Notes: generated by a model from the sequence alone, not told the origin. DNA of 64,000 nt from Nitrosomonas sp. Is35 (GCF_033063295.1 NZ_JAWJZH010000001.1:1674001-1738000), one strand, 5' to 3'. Shown: positions 49,430 through 57,385, counted from the stretch's first letter. Program-made: numbers and translations.

Positions 49430-50542
49430 TTAAACAGCCGGTTCAGGAAGTATTTCAGGATAACCGTCCCACAAATTAAACGCAGCGGTCTTGGTCGTCA
49501 CATCTTGGTTGGCCTTGCCGCCGAAATAAACTCCAGGCAGATACATAGCCTGCACCCATCTGCCAAACTTACCTTTAGAGACGTTCATCGCTGGCTGAGT
49601 TAGCTGACTAACAGACGACCAGTTTGGAAACAGCGCATTCCATGCTGCAGCATACCCGGGCGTACAATCGAACAGAACGGCTTCTGATCCATCTACCTTT
49701 TTAATTTCTATCCTAAGCCTGCCAGAATCCAAGTCAGAAAAAGTAGCCGCGCGCTTACGGTATATTCTCAGCTTAAAAGGCTCGTTTATTGGCACGCTCA
49801 CTGAGAAATTTTTGTATCTGTAATAAAACTCATCAGGGGCTACCTCGGTATTTCCCTTTGAGTCGCTTTGACAGTACCATCCAATAGTCCCGGATGGCGC
49901 GCCATACTCGTCATAGCCGTCGATTGATCTGGTTATCCCGAAAACGTCCCTTTGATCGCCCTGGCCCGCTCCAGTCCCTCTCGACTTTATATCCCAAAGA
50001 GTTACGACCTTACTGCTTGCATCAGTTAGAGTGCTGAAATCGGGCAGTGTTAGAACGAACTCATAGCATAATTCGAACAAATCGCCGGTTGCTAAAGTCA
50101 GGTCTCTGTTCAGGTGATGCCAGATTTGCGTCTGAAACCCCGCGGCAGTGCCTGTATTTTTTACTCGAAGGTTGAGTGCATTTAGCGACAATCCCTCGAT
50201 TGTTTGCGGAGAAATTGACGCACCAAAGTTGTTGTCGAATCCGGCCTGATCAGCGGTTGGAAAATCACCGGACGGGTTAGTGGCCCGTCCTATAGCGTAG
50301 ACAGCGTATCCGCCAGGATTCGTACTCACGCCGCCGACCGGCCTCACAGCCAAAGGTAGTGCCGCAAGATCGGATACGCTAAATCTGGTTAGCGTATCTG
50401 TCCCTTCTAGTGGCACCCAGGCATCGGCAGAAGTAAATCGGTTGGGTGCGCCAAGTTCTATGCCGGAAAATCTTGTCGCGAATAGCAAATTCGCGTTTGG
50501 GGAAAATTTCTTTGGAAATAAAAAACTGTAATCTGTAGCCAT
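49430..50542 (-). CDS. Phage structural protein, possible fibre or lectin-like tip
   Basis: 370 residues, beta-rich, with no signal peptide. It is the gene nearest the tRNA, i.e. last in the phage transcript. Asp, Asn, Trp and Tyr are frequent in loops (FGITRSIDGYDEYGAPSG, WDIKSRGTGAGQGDQRD), and the pattern of long beta strands resembles a concanavalin-like sugar-binding sandwich. I recognise no named family. Position at the end of the tail-gene block fits a receptor-binding protein. The start at 50542 is two bases from the preceding gene. Confidence 0.6.
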   Translation of the reverse strand: MATDYSFLFPKKFSPNANLLFATRFSGIELGAPNRFTSADAWVPLEGTDTLTRFSVSDLAALPLAVRPVGGVSTNPGGYAVYAIGRATNPSGDFPTADQAGFDNNFGASISPQTIEGLSLNALNLRVKNTGTAAGFQTQIWHHLNRDLTLATGDLFELCYEFVLTLPDFSTLTDASSKVVTLWDIKSRGTGAGQGDQRDVFGITRSIDGYDEYGAPSGTIGWYCQSDSKGNTEVAPDEFYYRYKNFSVSVPINEPFKLRIYRKRAATFSDLDSGRLRIEIKKVDGSEAVLFDCTPGYAAAWNALFPNWSSVSQLTQPAMNVSKGKFGRWVQAMYLPGVYFGGKANQDVTTKTAAFNLWDGYPEILPEPAV

Positions 50543-50543
50543 T

Positions 50544-51539
50544 TTATACTCCTGCCTGCCAATCTAACGATAGTGATAGTAGGTCTAGCCGATCGGATGC
50601 GTTTAATGCGTTAACACCAGCAGTTAGTACCATTGCCGCTGCAGTATTAAACGTGTTGGTTTTGTCAGTCAGCTGCGAAGCCCCGCCAGTTCCAGCCTGA
50701 AATGCCGTGGTGTTTGTTGTAAAAACAGTTGCGGCGGATATATCCGCATAACAATCGAATCCAGTATGATTGTTTGCGTTGTTGGGTATCGTAGCTTCCC
50801 AGATTGCAGCATCCGTGGTTATAACCCCTGATGTACCTAGTGTGATCTTCGCTTGACACGTACCGCCTGCGTTTCTTTTCTGCCACCGTCCACGCAAGAA
50901 TAGCTTGTCGTTTGTGGCGAATAAACCGATTGGGTAAGACGGAGAGCCGATATCAAAAATATGGCTAGTGGCGTTGAGTGTTGAAGAGTTTGTCGGGGAA
51001 GCTAATGATCCGTAGTTCTTACTGAACAAGCTGGCTCTGCCGCCAGATGCGGGTACAAACCTTGCTCCATTGTGCTTAAGCTTAAGTTGTCCGCCTACGA
51101 CATCATCACAAAAAAATTCCTGGTTTGACCATTTAGCAGATGAAATATCCGTTATAGCATTTGCCAGGCTGGCGAAACTCAACCTGCCACCAATATTAAA
51201 CCAGCGACACCCAAGCGAATTCCAGATGAACGTGCACTGTTTATCGCGCACGTAAACCACAGATTCGTTAGCTACCTGGGCTGGCGTCAGGGCAAGAAAC
51301 TCAGCCCATAAAATGCTGGCCTGTTTTATTATGCCTCCGTCCCTGTCAACGAACCCGGCCACATCGCCGGATGGCGCCCTGATTGCGCGTATAGCATCAT
51401 TTTCAAGCATGCGCGTTAGAACCGCAGCTTTAGAAACATTGTCACCGCCAACCGGCGCCTTTCCTCTGATTGGCGGCGGCGTAACGACCAACTTTCTTGT
51501 GGCTGCTTTTTTTTGTTGACTGCTAATAGGCATTTTCAC
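50544..51539 (-). CDS. Phage structural protein of unknown function
   Basis: 331 residues. A basic N-terminus (SSQQKKAATRKLVV, PPPIRGKAP) is followed by a region with DRDGGIIKQASILWAEF and then a beta-rich C-terminal half (about 170-331) such as VVGGQLKLKHNGARFVPASG and ATIPNNANNHTGFDCYAD. No family recognised. It lies between the DUF1353 gene and the presumed fibre tip gene, all in the same direction with gaps of a few bases, so a tail-fibre or virion-decoration role is the best guess. Confidence 0.55.
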   Translation of the reverse strand: MKMPISSQQKKAATRKLVVTPPPIRGKAPVGGDNVSKAAVLTRMLENDAIRAIRAPSGDVAGFVDRDGGIIKQASILWAEFLALTPAQVANESVVYVRDKQCTFIWNSLGCRWFNIGGRLSFASLANAITDISSAKWSNQEFFCDDVVGGQLKLKHNGARFVPASGGRASLFSKNYGSLASPTNSSTLNATSHIFDIGSPSYPIGLFATNDKLFLRGRWQKRNAGGTCQAKITLGTSGVITTDAAIWEATIPNNANNHTGFDCYADISAATVFTTNTTAFQAGTGGASQLTDKTNTFNTAAAMVLTAGVNALNASDRLDLLSLSLDWQAGV

Positions 51540-51551
51540 CCTCCGTTTTAA

Positions 51552-51992
51552 CTATTTCCAATGAGTCCAACCACCAAGTCTCACACCAGCCCATATAGCC
51601 CAGGCAATACCAAGGCAGGCTATATTGATAATGCTGTCGAGCACGGATTCCGGTTCGTCGATGCGTAGGCATTCATACGTTGCGCCGCGAAGCACTTTGT
51701 CTGCCGTTGCGCGGTCGACCATAGAGCAGGCACTCGAAAAACACTTATGAGGAGGCGTATACAAATAATCATGCAGCACGGCTGCTGCTTTTCCACGGTC
51801 ACCAAGCAGCCAATAGAAAAAAGGCACTCTAGGCGTTGAATCAAAATCCGTAGTCTGTTTCTCACTAACGATAATCTCGCCAACCGTGTTGGATTGATAA
51901 ATCAACGGAGCGGTAAGCTGATAACGTGCACGCTTAAACAGTCCACCTCGGGACACTTCTTTAACCTGCAAATCTGTCAGAAATTTACCCAT
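51552..51992 (-). CDS. DUF1353 phage protein
   Basis: 146 residues with the DUF1353 pattern: FLTDLQVKEV near the start, LTAPLIYQSNTVGEIIV, the TDFDSTPRVPFF block and AAAVLHDYLYTPPHKC with its conserved His-Asp. A C-terminal hydrophobic stretch (about 116-140, IINIACLGIAWAIWAGV) could be a membrane segment. DUF1353 proteins are common in tailed phages, often near tail or lysis genes, and some are suspected peptidoglycan-acting enzymes, but the activity is not settled. This is the only candidate lytic-type gene I can point to here. Confidence 0.8.
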   Translation of the reverse strand: MGKFLTDLQVKEVSRGGLFKRARYQLTAPLIYQSNTVGEIIVSEKQTTDFDSTPRVPFFYWLLGDRGKAAAVLHDYLYTPPHKCFSSACSMVDRATADKVLRGATYECLRIDEPESVLDSIINIACLGIAWAIWAGVRLGGWTHWK

Positions 51993-51996
51993 ATTT

Positions 51997-52461
51997 TTAC
52001 GCCAAAGTTGCGATTGTCCCGTTGCCGTCTACGCTATTGAAGCGAAATTCAAACGGCCCTGCTGTTAGATCGATAGCGGCCCCGAAATCAAGTATGGCCG
52101 CCGCTCTCTTATTTGCATCAGTGCTGTTATACAAAATTCCCCATCGTGCATTTGTTGGATTGCTGGCATGCTGTGCGATGCTGATCTTGTCTGCTTTCCA
52201 AGAAACTGTTCCTGCTGAGTTTGCAAACCCAACCGTTGTCAAAGCAGGTCCACCGGTAGCGTAGTTACCACCGGGAGTGACCTGGCTTGTTGAGAAGTTG
52301 GTTGTCCCTGTTCCACCCCAATGCGGCGCAGCATCTGCCGCAGCGGGTGTCACTGCGCTTGTGATAAACCCTACCTTCCAGGTATCGGAATCAAGGTCAT
52401 GCAGCTTGTTGCCAAGGTCTGCTTTGAATTGATGAAATATTGTGATATCGCCTGCGGCCAT
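51997..52461 (-). CDS. Phage structural protein (tail-fibre-like)
   Basis: 154 residues beginning with MAAGDITIFHQFKADLGNKL, a form seen in phage virion proteins, then WKVGFITSAVTP, GGNYATGGPALTT and a C-terminal beta region with FRFNSVDGNGTIATLA. Mostly beta strands with Gly/Thr-rich turns. I cannot place it in a named family. It ends five bases before the DUF1353 gene and is preceded by a 104-residue gene with a 9-bp gap. Confidence 0.65.
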   Translation of the reverse strand: MAAGDITIFHQFKADLGNKLHDLDSDTWKVGFITSAVTPAAADAAPHWGGTGTTNFSTSQVTPGGNYATGGPALTTVGFANSAGTVSWKADKISIAQHASNPTNARWGILYNSTDANKRAAAILDFGAAIDLTAGPFEFRFNSVDGNGTIATLA

Positions 52462-52470
52462 CTCCGTCTC

Positions 52471-52785
52471 CTAATGGTTGGTGTAAAAAGTTAAAGTTAG
52501 TGGCTTAGGTGTTAAGCCTCTGAGCTTAGAATCTGTGTCTGTTACGGTAATAAATATGTTGTAAACCCCTGGCGTCGTGATTGCAGTTTTAGGGACGCGC
52601 AAAGTTACCGAGTCGGCAATAATGTTGATCGCCCCTTCGCTGAGTTTGAATGTGCTGGTAATAGACTGATCTTTTGTCATGGTCATGGTGACTGACATAT
52701 CAACCACATCAGCAGCAGTTATGTCACCGCTCAACACGATCGGGATATTGATGTCCGTTTGAATATATAGGCGGTCTTCTGGCAT
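52471..52785 (-). CDS. Phage immunoglobulin-like small protein
   Basis: 104 residues, all beta. The pattern NIPIVLSGDITAADVVDMSV, TLRVPKTAITTPGVYNIFITVTD resembles an immunoglobulin-like or BppU-type N-terminal domain that phages use to anchor fibres to the baseplate. That comparison rests on strand pattern and Gly-Val-Tyr turn, not on a firm family match. It lies two bases downstream of the repeat protein gene. Confidence 0.55.
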   Translation of the reverse strand: MPEDRLYIQTDINIPIVLSGDITAADVVDMSVTMTMTKDQSITSTFKLSEGAINIIADSVTLRVPKTAITTPGVYNIFITVTDTDSKLRGLTPKPLTLTFYTNH

Positions 52786-52787
52786 AT

Positions 52788-53549
52788 TTACGTACTCGCG
52801 TTAATGGTCACATTTACCAATGTGGCTTTTAATTTTTTAGTAGATAGTGATGCTTGTATGTCGATGGACGGTAGTGTTGCTTTAATGCGGACAGATGATT
52901 TAATAGAGTCATCAAATATGACTGACGCTCCCATGGCGGTTACAGATATAGACGCAACCGCTCCGTTAACAATTGAGTTTGATCCGGACCTGACAAACCC
53001 GGTAACGCCTAATATTTCGATCTGATCTGGCGTACCATTGATCGTTTTGCCAATCAATGCTTGCCCTAGCTGTGGCGATAATTGCAGACTTGCGATGTTA
53101 GCCTGTATCGTGATGCCTTTGATTACTATTCCACTGCCAGCTGATGTGATCAGGTTCGCCGCAGATGCGTTAATGGTGCGTCCAGCAATTACACTACCTT
53201 TCTGCCCTGCAATAGATGCGCTGGCTGCCGCGCTATTTATTGTCCTAGACAGTCTCGATAGTCCGGCGATAGGTGTGATAATCACGCTGGCCGCATTCCC
53301 GCCGATGGTTCTGCCAATTCTTACCAGCGCCTGCACCGCAGAGAAATTGACTGCCTGGGTATTCCCAGCAACAACTTTTGTCAAAATCGCAGCGCCTTTG
53401 ATACCGCTAATATTTAAAGCCGAGGCGCTGGAATTAATTATCTTTCCTGACAATACAATTCCTGCAATACCACTAATAGATAGCGTTGCAGTGATGCCAT
53501 TTATGGCTGTTCCTGCGGTTACGTTACCTAAATATAGTTGCCAGCTCAT
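52788..53549 (-). CDS. Phage tandem-repeat solenoid protein
   Basis: 253 residues. From residue 16 to about 191 the sequence is eight tandem units of exactly 22 residues, roughly IN-x4-A-x-(I/L)-x-I-x-G-x2-G-x-(V/I)-x3-(K/R)-T; for example INSAAASASIAGQKGSVIAG and INASAANLITSAGSGIVIKG. The C-terminal 60 residues break the register but keep beta strands. This is what a beta-solenoid or stacked beta-sandwich looks like. No known family is recognised. Neighbours suggest a fibre shaft or spacer in the tail tip. Confidence 0.65.
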   Translation of the reverse strand: MSWQLYLGNVTAGTAINGITATLSISGIAGIVLSGKIINSSASALNISGIKGAAILTKVVAGNTQAVNFSAVQALVRIGRTIGGNAASVIITPIAGLSRLSRTINSAAASASIAGQKGSVIAGRTINASAANLITSAGSGIVIKGITIQANIASLQLSPQLGQALIGKTINGTPDQIEILGVTGFVRSGSNSIVNGAVASISVTAMGASVIFDDSIKSSVRIKATLPSIDIQASLSTKKLKATLVNVTINAST

Positions 53550-53552
53550 TTG

Positions 53553-53864
53553 CTATGCCGTCGTGTTAATCGCTAATGAGCCGTCCGCCCACTCTTTTGG
53601 GCTGCTTTGGTCAATCCATGTTATTAGAACCTGATCAGCATTCATTTGCGCCGCTGGTATATCGAGCTTCACCCCGACCGATCCAGATGGCGTCACCGTG
53701 GGAAGATTTGTTAAATTAACAAAAGAAGCGCCATCAAGGGATATTTTGAAGTCCCCGGCGGCAATTGTCGGGTTGCTTTTCATGCTCAAGTTATCAGTCG
53801 CGTCACGCAGCGTGACATATGTTACAAAAGCCTGATTTTTCTTGGGCGGGTTTGCATTAGCCAT
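53553..53864 (-). CDS. Phage protein of unknown function (small beta domain)
   Basis: 103 residues. Starts with NANPPKKNQAFVTYVTLRDA, then FKISLDGASFVNLTNLPTVTP and VLITWIDQSSPKEWADGS. All beta strands, resembling a phage virion immunoglobulin-like domain. Ends three bases before the repeat protein start and begins one base after the previous gene's stop. No family assigned. Confidence 0.55.
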   Translation of the reverse strand: MANANPPKKNQAFVTYVTLRDATDNLSMKSNPTIAAGDFKISLDGASFVNLTNLPTVTPSGSVGVKLDIPAAQMNADQVLITWIDQSSPKEWADGSLAINTTA

Positions 53865-53865
53865 A

Positions 53866-55008
53866 TTAAATCCCTAGTTGATAGGTTGCATTGTTTACGC
53901 CTTGCTCAACGTAGTAGCCGTACAGATATATCGTTACCATTACAGACTTAGTGGAGTAATCAGAAAAGGCGCCGCTATTATTTATTCGCCTTACAGCGTA
54001 AACATAATCGTTTGGGGGCATGATACGATTAGACTTTATTCCATCGCTACTATGGCCGTAAAGCGTCATGCTGTTTGTTGTTGTCGGCCTTGCCGTGATA
54101 GCGATCGGTGTGTTTGCTTTGACCAGATACGGCACAGCGAACGGAACAGTCCCGAGTCTTGTTGAGTTGCCTGTTTGCGCAATTTGTGTTGCATCTATGG
54201 TTAGTGTGCGCTGCGCAGAGGGCGTCCCAAATGGATCGGAATAAAGAATCAATTCAAAATCGGACGAGTTTGCAGACACATTAACGAGCACTTTTATGCC
54301 GAGCGCATTAAACGTATACGGAACATTAATATAGTTTCCGTACTCATCTGCCGTCGCGGAGTTCAAGTTAATAGAGTAAGATGTATTTGAATAGTGCGGG
54401 CCAATACCATCCATATAACCTACTGTGCCATCATCGAAAATGATGTAGCACAACGGCAAGCTAGTCGATGCCGTCATTGTTCCAGTGGTATTGTTTGCGA
54501 CAACCGAGCCAAACAACGAGGGTACAGACGAGCCGGTCTGTTGAACCTGCAATGACACAGTATCACTACCTGCTCTTGTGGTCATCGCAAATACAATGGA
54601 AATTAAATCGCCATGATTGATTGTCTTTGATCCTGTCGACATGGCAGATTGATTCCATGCGCCGCTTGATATTCCGCCGGTTCCGGCAGTATATGACGTC
54701 GATACGACAAACGTACCATCCCCTTGCGAGGGCGACGCAGTGGTCGAGGCTTCTTGCAGCCCAACCTCGAACTTCGTGCCAGCATCCGCAATTGTAATTG
54801 TGCCGCCACCTCTCCAAACGATCTTGCCGCCAGACGAAGAAATTGTTTTGCTGCCGCCAAGCGGGTTTTCAAGATGAATATACCCGGTGATATGTACCGC
54901 CTCGCCGGTCGCATCTACGGTCATAGCCGTGCTTCCAGGCGAACTATCGCTATAGCGCCGATGAGGTACGGTTTGGTAATTTGTCCCAATAGAATGAATA
55001 TGGCTCAT
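53866..55008 (-). CDS. Phage structural protein of unknown function
   Basis: 380 residues, beta-rich and Thr/Ser/Gly-rich, with NPLGGSKTISSSGGKIVWRG, DGIGPHYSNTSYSINLNSAT and FNALGIKVLVNVSANSSDF. The first 150 residues have the look of a jelly-roll or beta-sandwich, the last 150 of another. Its start overlaps the preceding 78-residue gene by 4 bp (ATGA). Fits a tail-tip or appendage protein from context only. Confidence 0.6.
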   Translation of the reverse strand: MSHIHSIGTNYQTVPHRRYSDSSPGSTAMTVDATGEAVHITGYIHLENPLGGSKTISSSGGKIVWRGGGTITIADAGTKFEVGLQEASTTASPSQGDGTFVVSTSYTAGTGGISSGAWNQSAMSTGSKTINHGDLISIVFAMTTRAGSDTVSLQVQQTGSSVPSLFGSVVANNTTGTMTASTSLPLCYIIFDDGTVGYMDGIGPHYSNTSYSINLNSATADEYGNYINVPYTFNALGIKVLVNVSANSSDFELILYSDPFGTPSAQRTLTIDATQIAQTGNSTRLGTVPFAVPYLVKANTPIAITARPTTTNSMTLYGHSSDGIKSNRIMPPNDYVYAVRRINNSGAFSDYSTKSVMVTIYLYGYYVEQGVNNATYQLGI

Positions 55009-55241
55009 ATTGTCACCGTTAAGCCTGTAGTCAACGCACTTTTAAGCTGCGCGTTAGTTCTACCCTTACGCGCAAGCCGCAACACACCTTTTAAAAACGC
55101 TTCTTTTTCATCTTCGGTAAAAGGCGCGACTACATCGGGCGCGTAGATATTAATCGTGCCCGTGAAATCACCGGTAACGCTCAGTGTCATGTGTGTACCG
55201 TCTGCGCATTCGCGCGTTTTGGTAATTGTGAGTGTGCCCAT
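55005..55241 (-). CDS. Small phage protein of unknown function
   Basis: 78 residues: a beta-rich N-terminus (TLTITKTRECADGTHMTLSV) and a helical, basic part (EDEKEAFLKGVLRLARKGRT). No family recognised. Two bases after the HNH gene, and its stop overlaps the next gene's ATG, which indicates a translationally coupled position. Confidence 0.55.
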   Translation of the reverse strand: MGTLTITKTRECADGTHMTLSVTGDFTGTINIYAPDVVAPFTEDEKEAFLKGVLRLARKGRTNAQLKSALTTGLTVTI

Positions 55242-55243
55242 AA

Positions 55244-55603
55244 TTACCTCTTGATTGGATATATGCCGCCACGCTCCCAGCGGTCTTTGCAGCTATCGTC
55301 CGAGCAGGTTTTTATCGATTCAGGCAGCCATTGCATATTTGAAACGGAATCGCACCCGCCGGAAGCAAGCGGTATTACATGATCAACCTGCCATTTGCTG
55401 CGGTCATACCCTGGCGGTAATGGATACATCCGCTCGAACGCAAGACGAACCGCTTTGCTGCGAAGAATTTTCCCGCTTGCTGTGCGTTTAGGCTCGCCGC
55501 AGTAGCGAGTTTCGGTTAAATGGTTGTCAGCGTGCGCTGGCGTGTCGCAACCGATTAACATAAGCGAGAAAATTATCAATATTGATGGTCTACTAATCAG
55601 CAT
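55244..55603 (-). CDS. HNH endonuclease with lipoprotein signal
   Basis: 119 residues from the ATG at 55603, two bases after the Rz1 stop. Unusually for a nuclease it starts with a signal peptide and lipobox (LIGC, Cys19). The body is an HNH domain: KWQVDHVIPLASGG with the conserved His, then NMQWLP. Two Cys in KTCSDDSCKDRW and others (YCGEP, GGC) may bind zinc or form disulfides. Such secreted HNH proteins occur in phages and islands near lysis genes; the function is unknown. Longer open frame to 55699 overlaps Rz1 and is rejected. Confidence 0.72.
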   Translation of the reverse strand: MLISRPSILIIFSLMLIGCDTPAHADNHLTETRYCGEPKRTASGKILRSKAVRLAFERMYPLPPGYDRSKWQVDHVIPLASGGCDSVSNMQWLPESIKTCSDDSCKDRWERGGIYPIKR

Positions 55604-55604
55604 G

Positions 55605-55874
55605 TTATTTGTCCTTGCTGTGATTGATATTCCGCACAAATTCAGACAGGGACTTATGCCTTTCCTTGCATTCAGCGTATTGCTCGGAACGCTCCACACT
55701 TATTCTGAGTATCGTTGAAAGCTTCCCATCGGGAGCGGATGCCTGGTTCTGGCATTCAGCCAGAAGATTTTCAGGAACTTGGCGCTTCGGCTGCTGCACC
55801 GGAATTGAAGATACGCAGGCCGTCATCATCCAAACCGCAATCAGCATAACCAGTGTTTTTGTCGATGTTCTCAT
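55605..55874 (-). CDS. Rz1-like o-spanin lipoprotein
   Basis: 89 residues. The lipobox MTAC (Cys20) follows a short hydrophobic signal, then a Pro/Gln-rich start of the mature part (VSSIPVQQPKRQVPE) and a helical tail with four Cys-containing or charged segments. It is embedded in a different frame within the 3' end of the Rz-like gene (104-bp overlap), the classical Rz/Rz1 arrangement. Spanins fuse inner and outer membranes at the end of phage lysis. Confidence 0.78.
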   Translation of the reverse strand: MRTSTKTLVMLIAVWMMTACVSSIPVQQPKRQVPENLLAECQNQASAPDGKLSTILRISVERSEQYAECKERHKSLSEFVRNINHSKDK

Positions 55875-56118
55875 TTGCTTTTTCCCTTATGTACCGATAT
55901 TCAATTTTGATTTTTTCCTGCACCTTAATTTCTTTGGCGGAGAGCTTATTGTCAGCAATTGCCTGTGCGCCAGCCTGCTCTATCGCCTTATTGGTGGCCT
56001 CAAGCTGTTCCGCTTTGATTGCATTGGCCTCAATCTTCTTGCCTTCATGGAACGCCCATGCATGAGAAACAAGCAAGAAAATCACGGCGGCTAAAATTAC
56101 CCATGGGTTTGGAATCAT
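55771..56118 (-). CDS. Rz-like i-spanin
   Basis: 115 residues. One N-terminal membrane anchor (about 6-23) and a long helical, coiled-coil periplasmic part (EGKKIEANAIKAEQLEATNK, KEIKVQEKIKIEYRYIREK). It overlaps the nested o-spanin gene by 104 bp. The ATG overlaps the stop of the 41-codon gene by ATGA, so the lysis genes are tightly coupled. No endolysin lies beside it. Confidence 0.78.
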   Translation of the reverse strand: MIPNPWVILAAVIFLLVSHAWAFHEGKKIEANAIKAEQLEATNKAIEQAGAQAIADNKLSAKEIKVQEKIKIEYRYIREKANENIDKNTGYADCGLDDDGLRIFNSGAAAEAPSS

Positions 56119-56240
56119 TTATTGCTCACTTCTAAAAGTAATTCCTGCCGTTTCATTGCATCAATCACGGCCAGGCAGTGGCGGCCGCAATCAAGTTCTC
56201 TTCTCTTTCCAGAGTTTTTTTGGATAATTTTGATGATCAT
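56115..56240 (-). CDS. 41-residue phage protein in the lysis group
   Basis: Not reported by length-limited ORF callers but well supported: ATG overlaps the previous gene's stop (ATGA at 56237-56240) and its TGA overlaps the Rz ATG (56115-56118). The product is basic in the middle (NSGKRRELDCGRHCLAVIDA) with a Cys-x3-His-Cys motif and an acidic, Leu-rich C-terminus. No family recognised. It could be an accessory lysis regulator or an antiholin-type peptide, but no membrane segment is visible. Confidence 0.7.
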   Translation of the reverse strand: MIIKIIQKNSGKRRELDCGRHCLAVIDAMKRQELLLEVSNK

Positions 56241-56545
56241 TTGAACCCCGCGAAAAACTTCAATGCTGACTCAATGGCGCCGGTGAATTTACCCGCCAGC
56301 AACAGGCCAATAATGATGATTGAGTACCCGAGAAGCGTAGCCGTCGCATGGATTCCTTTGATAAATCCGGACTGATTTGCTTTTTCCTCGATGATTTTCA
56401 GTGCATTGCTCTGCACGGTCAGAGTGAGAGAATTAATCTTCACTTCCATGGAGGTTTCAAGTTGAGCGTAATTCTTCTCAAGCGCAGATATGCGCGCCTC
56501 TTGCGAGCCGATTTGCATGGTGTGTGGGCAGCGGTTGTCTGTCAT
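56237..56545 (-). CDS. Holin-like phage membrane protein
   Basis: 102 residues. The first half is a coiled coil (EARISALEKNYAQLETSME) with HTMQIGSQ ahead of it; the second half has two hydrophobic stretches (about 67-90, TATLLGYSIIIIGLLLAG; and about 92-100). Topology fits an XhlA-like haemolysin/holin accessory protein. It sits directly upstream of the 41-codon gene and Rz, supporting a lysis role. A pore-forming function is inferred. Confidence 0.6.
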   Translation of the reverse strand: MTDNRCPHTMQIGSQEARISALEKNYAQLETSMEVKINSLTLTVQSNALKIIEEKANQSGFIKGIHATATLLGYSIIIIGLLLAGKFTGAIESALKFFAGFK

Positions 56546-56548
56546 TTT

Positions 56549-57385
56549 TCAAATCTCCACGATCTTGAGTTGAGAAGCGTAATGGCTATAAAACGCGAAT
56601 TCGGTCGTTATTCCGTCGTCGAACTTGCCGTAAAGCTGGCAAAACAACTCATCCTCGGTATTGGACGTACCTGGTGTGAGGCTGATGAATAGCGGTTGGC
56701 TTTTTCCTATTGAGCGGAATATGTTGTTAAGTGATGCTTTGTCTGTAGAGCTCATCGCTTCAAGCGAAAAACTCAGTTCCCGGTGAATCGTGCCGCGGTC
56801 CGTGATCAATCCGCCAGCCGATGTACGCTGCCCGATTGTGCTGTCAACGAAGCCAATTTTTGCACCGTATGACGCATTATCTTCAGGCTCCCAATATGCC
56901 CCGGCGATAATCCTGCTTAATTCGATGTAGCCGTCTGGATTGCCTGCGCTGGTGAATTCAATCTCCATTCTGCGCACGCCAGCAGTTGACGCAAAGAAAG
57001 CCGCCACATTCGCTCCGCCTCCGTATGCAAAACTCGCTGAACCGATTGAGCTAAACCCAATCGGCGCATCGTATGAGTAATCAACATCAACAGCTCCGGT
57101 ATCCAGCAGCAAAATACCTCCAGTCGTTGCGTCGTATAAAGTAATCTGAAACGTGGATCCGGCAATCAAATTTGTAAATGCCATGGCAACTGCGCTCAAT
57201 GTCTGCGCACTTGCCCACGTCACTTTTATTTTTGGCGATAGCAGATCGGTCGACCGCCATGTTTTACTCTTTGTGTCATCGGTCAAATTTGTCAGCGGAA
57301 ACCCGCCAGCAGTCGAGCCAACAAGCTGCGTCAGCGTGTCGTAATCGTCGAACAGGTTTTTATAGATGATGCGCAGGTTCGCCAT
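56549..57385 (-). CDS. Phage tail protein, beta-sandwich type
   Basis: 278 residues. N-terminal MANLRIIYKNLFDDYDTLTQL, then a discoidin-like beta-sandwich pattern (WASAQTLSAVAMAFTNL, GVRRMEIEFTSAGNPDGYIEL) and a C-terminal block with DRGTIHRELSFSLEAMSSTDKAS. These features recall phage proteins that sit between the tape measure and fibres. The specific role is unclear. Its stop is three bases before the holin-like gene and its ATG is adjacent to the stop of the preceding gene. Confidence 0.62.
   Translation of the reverse strand: MANLRIIYKNLFDDYDTLTQLVGSTAGGFPLTNLTDDTKSKTWRSTDLLSPKIKVTWASAQTLSAVAMAFTNLIAGSTFQITLYDATTGGILLLDTGAVDVDYSYDAPIGFSSIGSASFAYGGGANVAAFFASTAGVRRMEIEFTSAGNPDGYIELSRIIAGAYWEPEDNASYGAKIGFVDSTIGQRTSAGGLITDRGTIHRELSFSLEAMSSTDKASLNNIFRSIGKSQPLFISLTPGTSNTEDELFCQLYGKFDDGITTEFAFYSHYASQLKIVEI

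Noticed and set aside
52788-53549. CRISPR-like array suggested by regular spacing
   Set aside because: The repeat is a 22-residue protein periodicity (66 bp) inside a coding frame; DNA copies are diverged and there are no spacer units.
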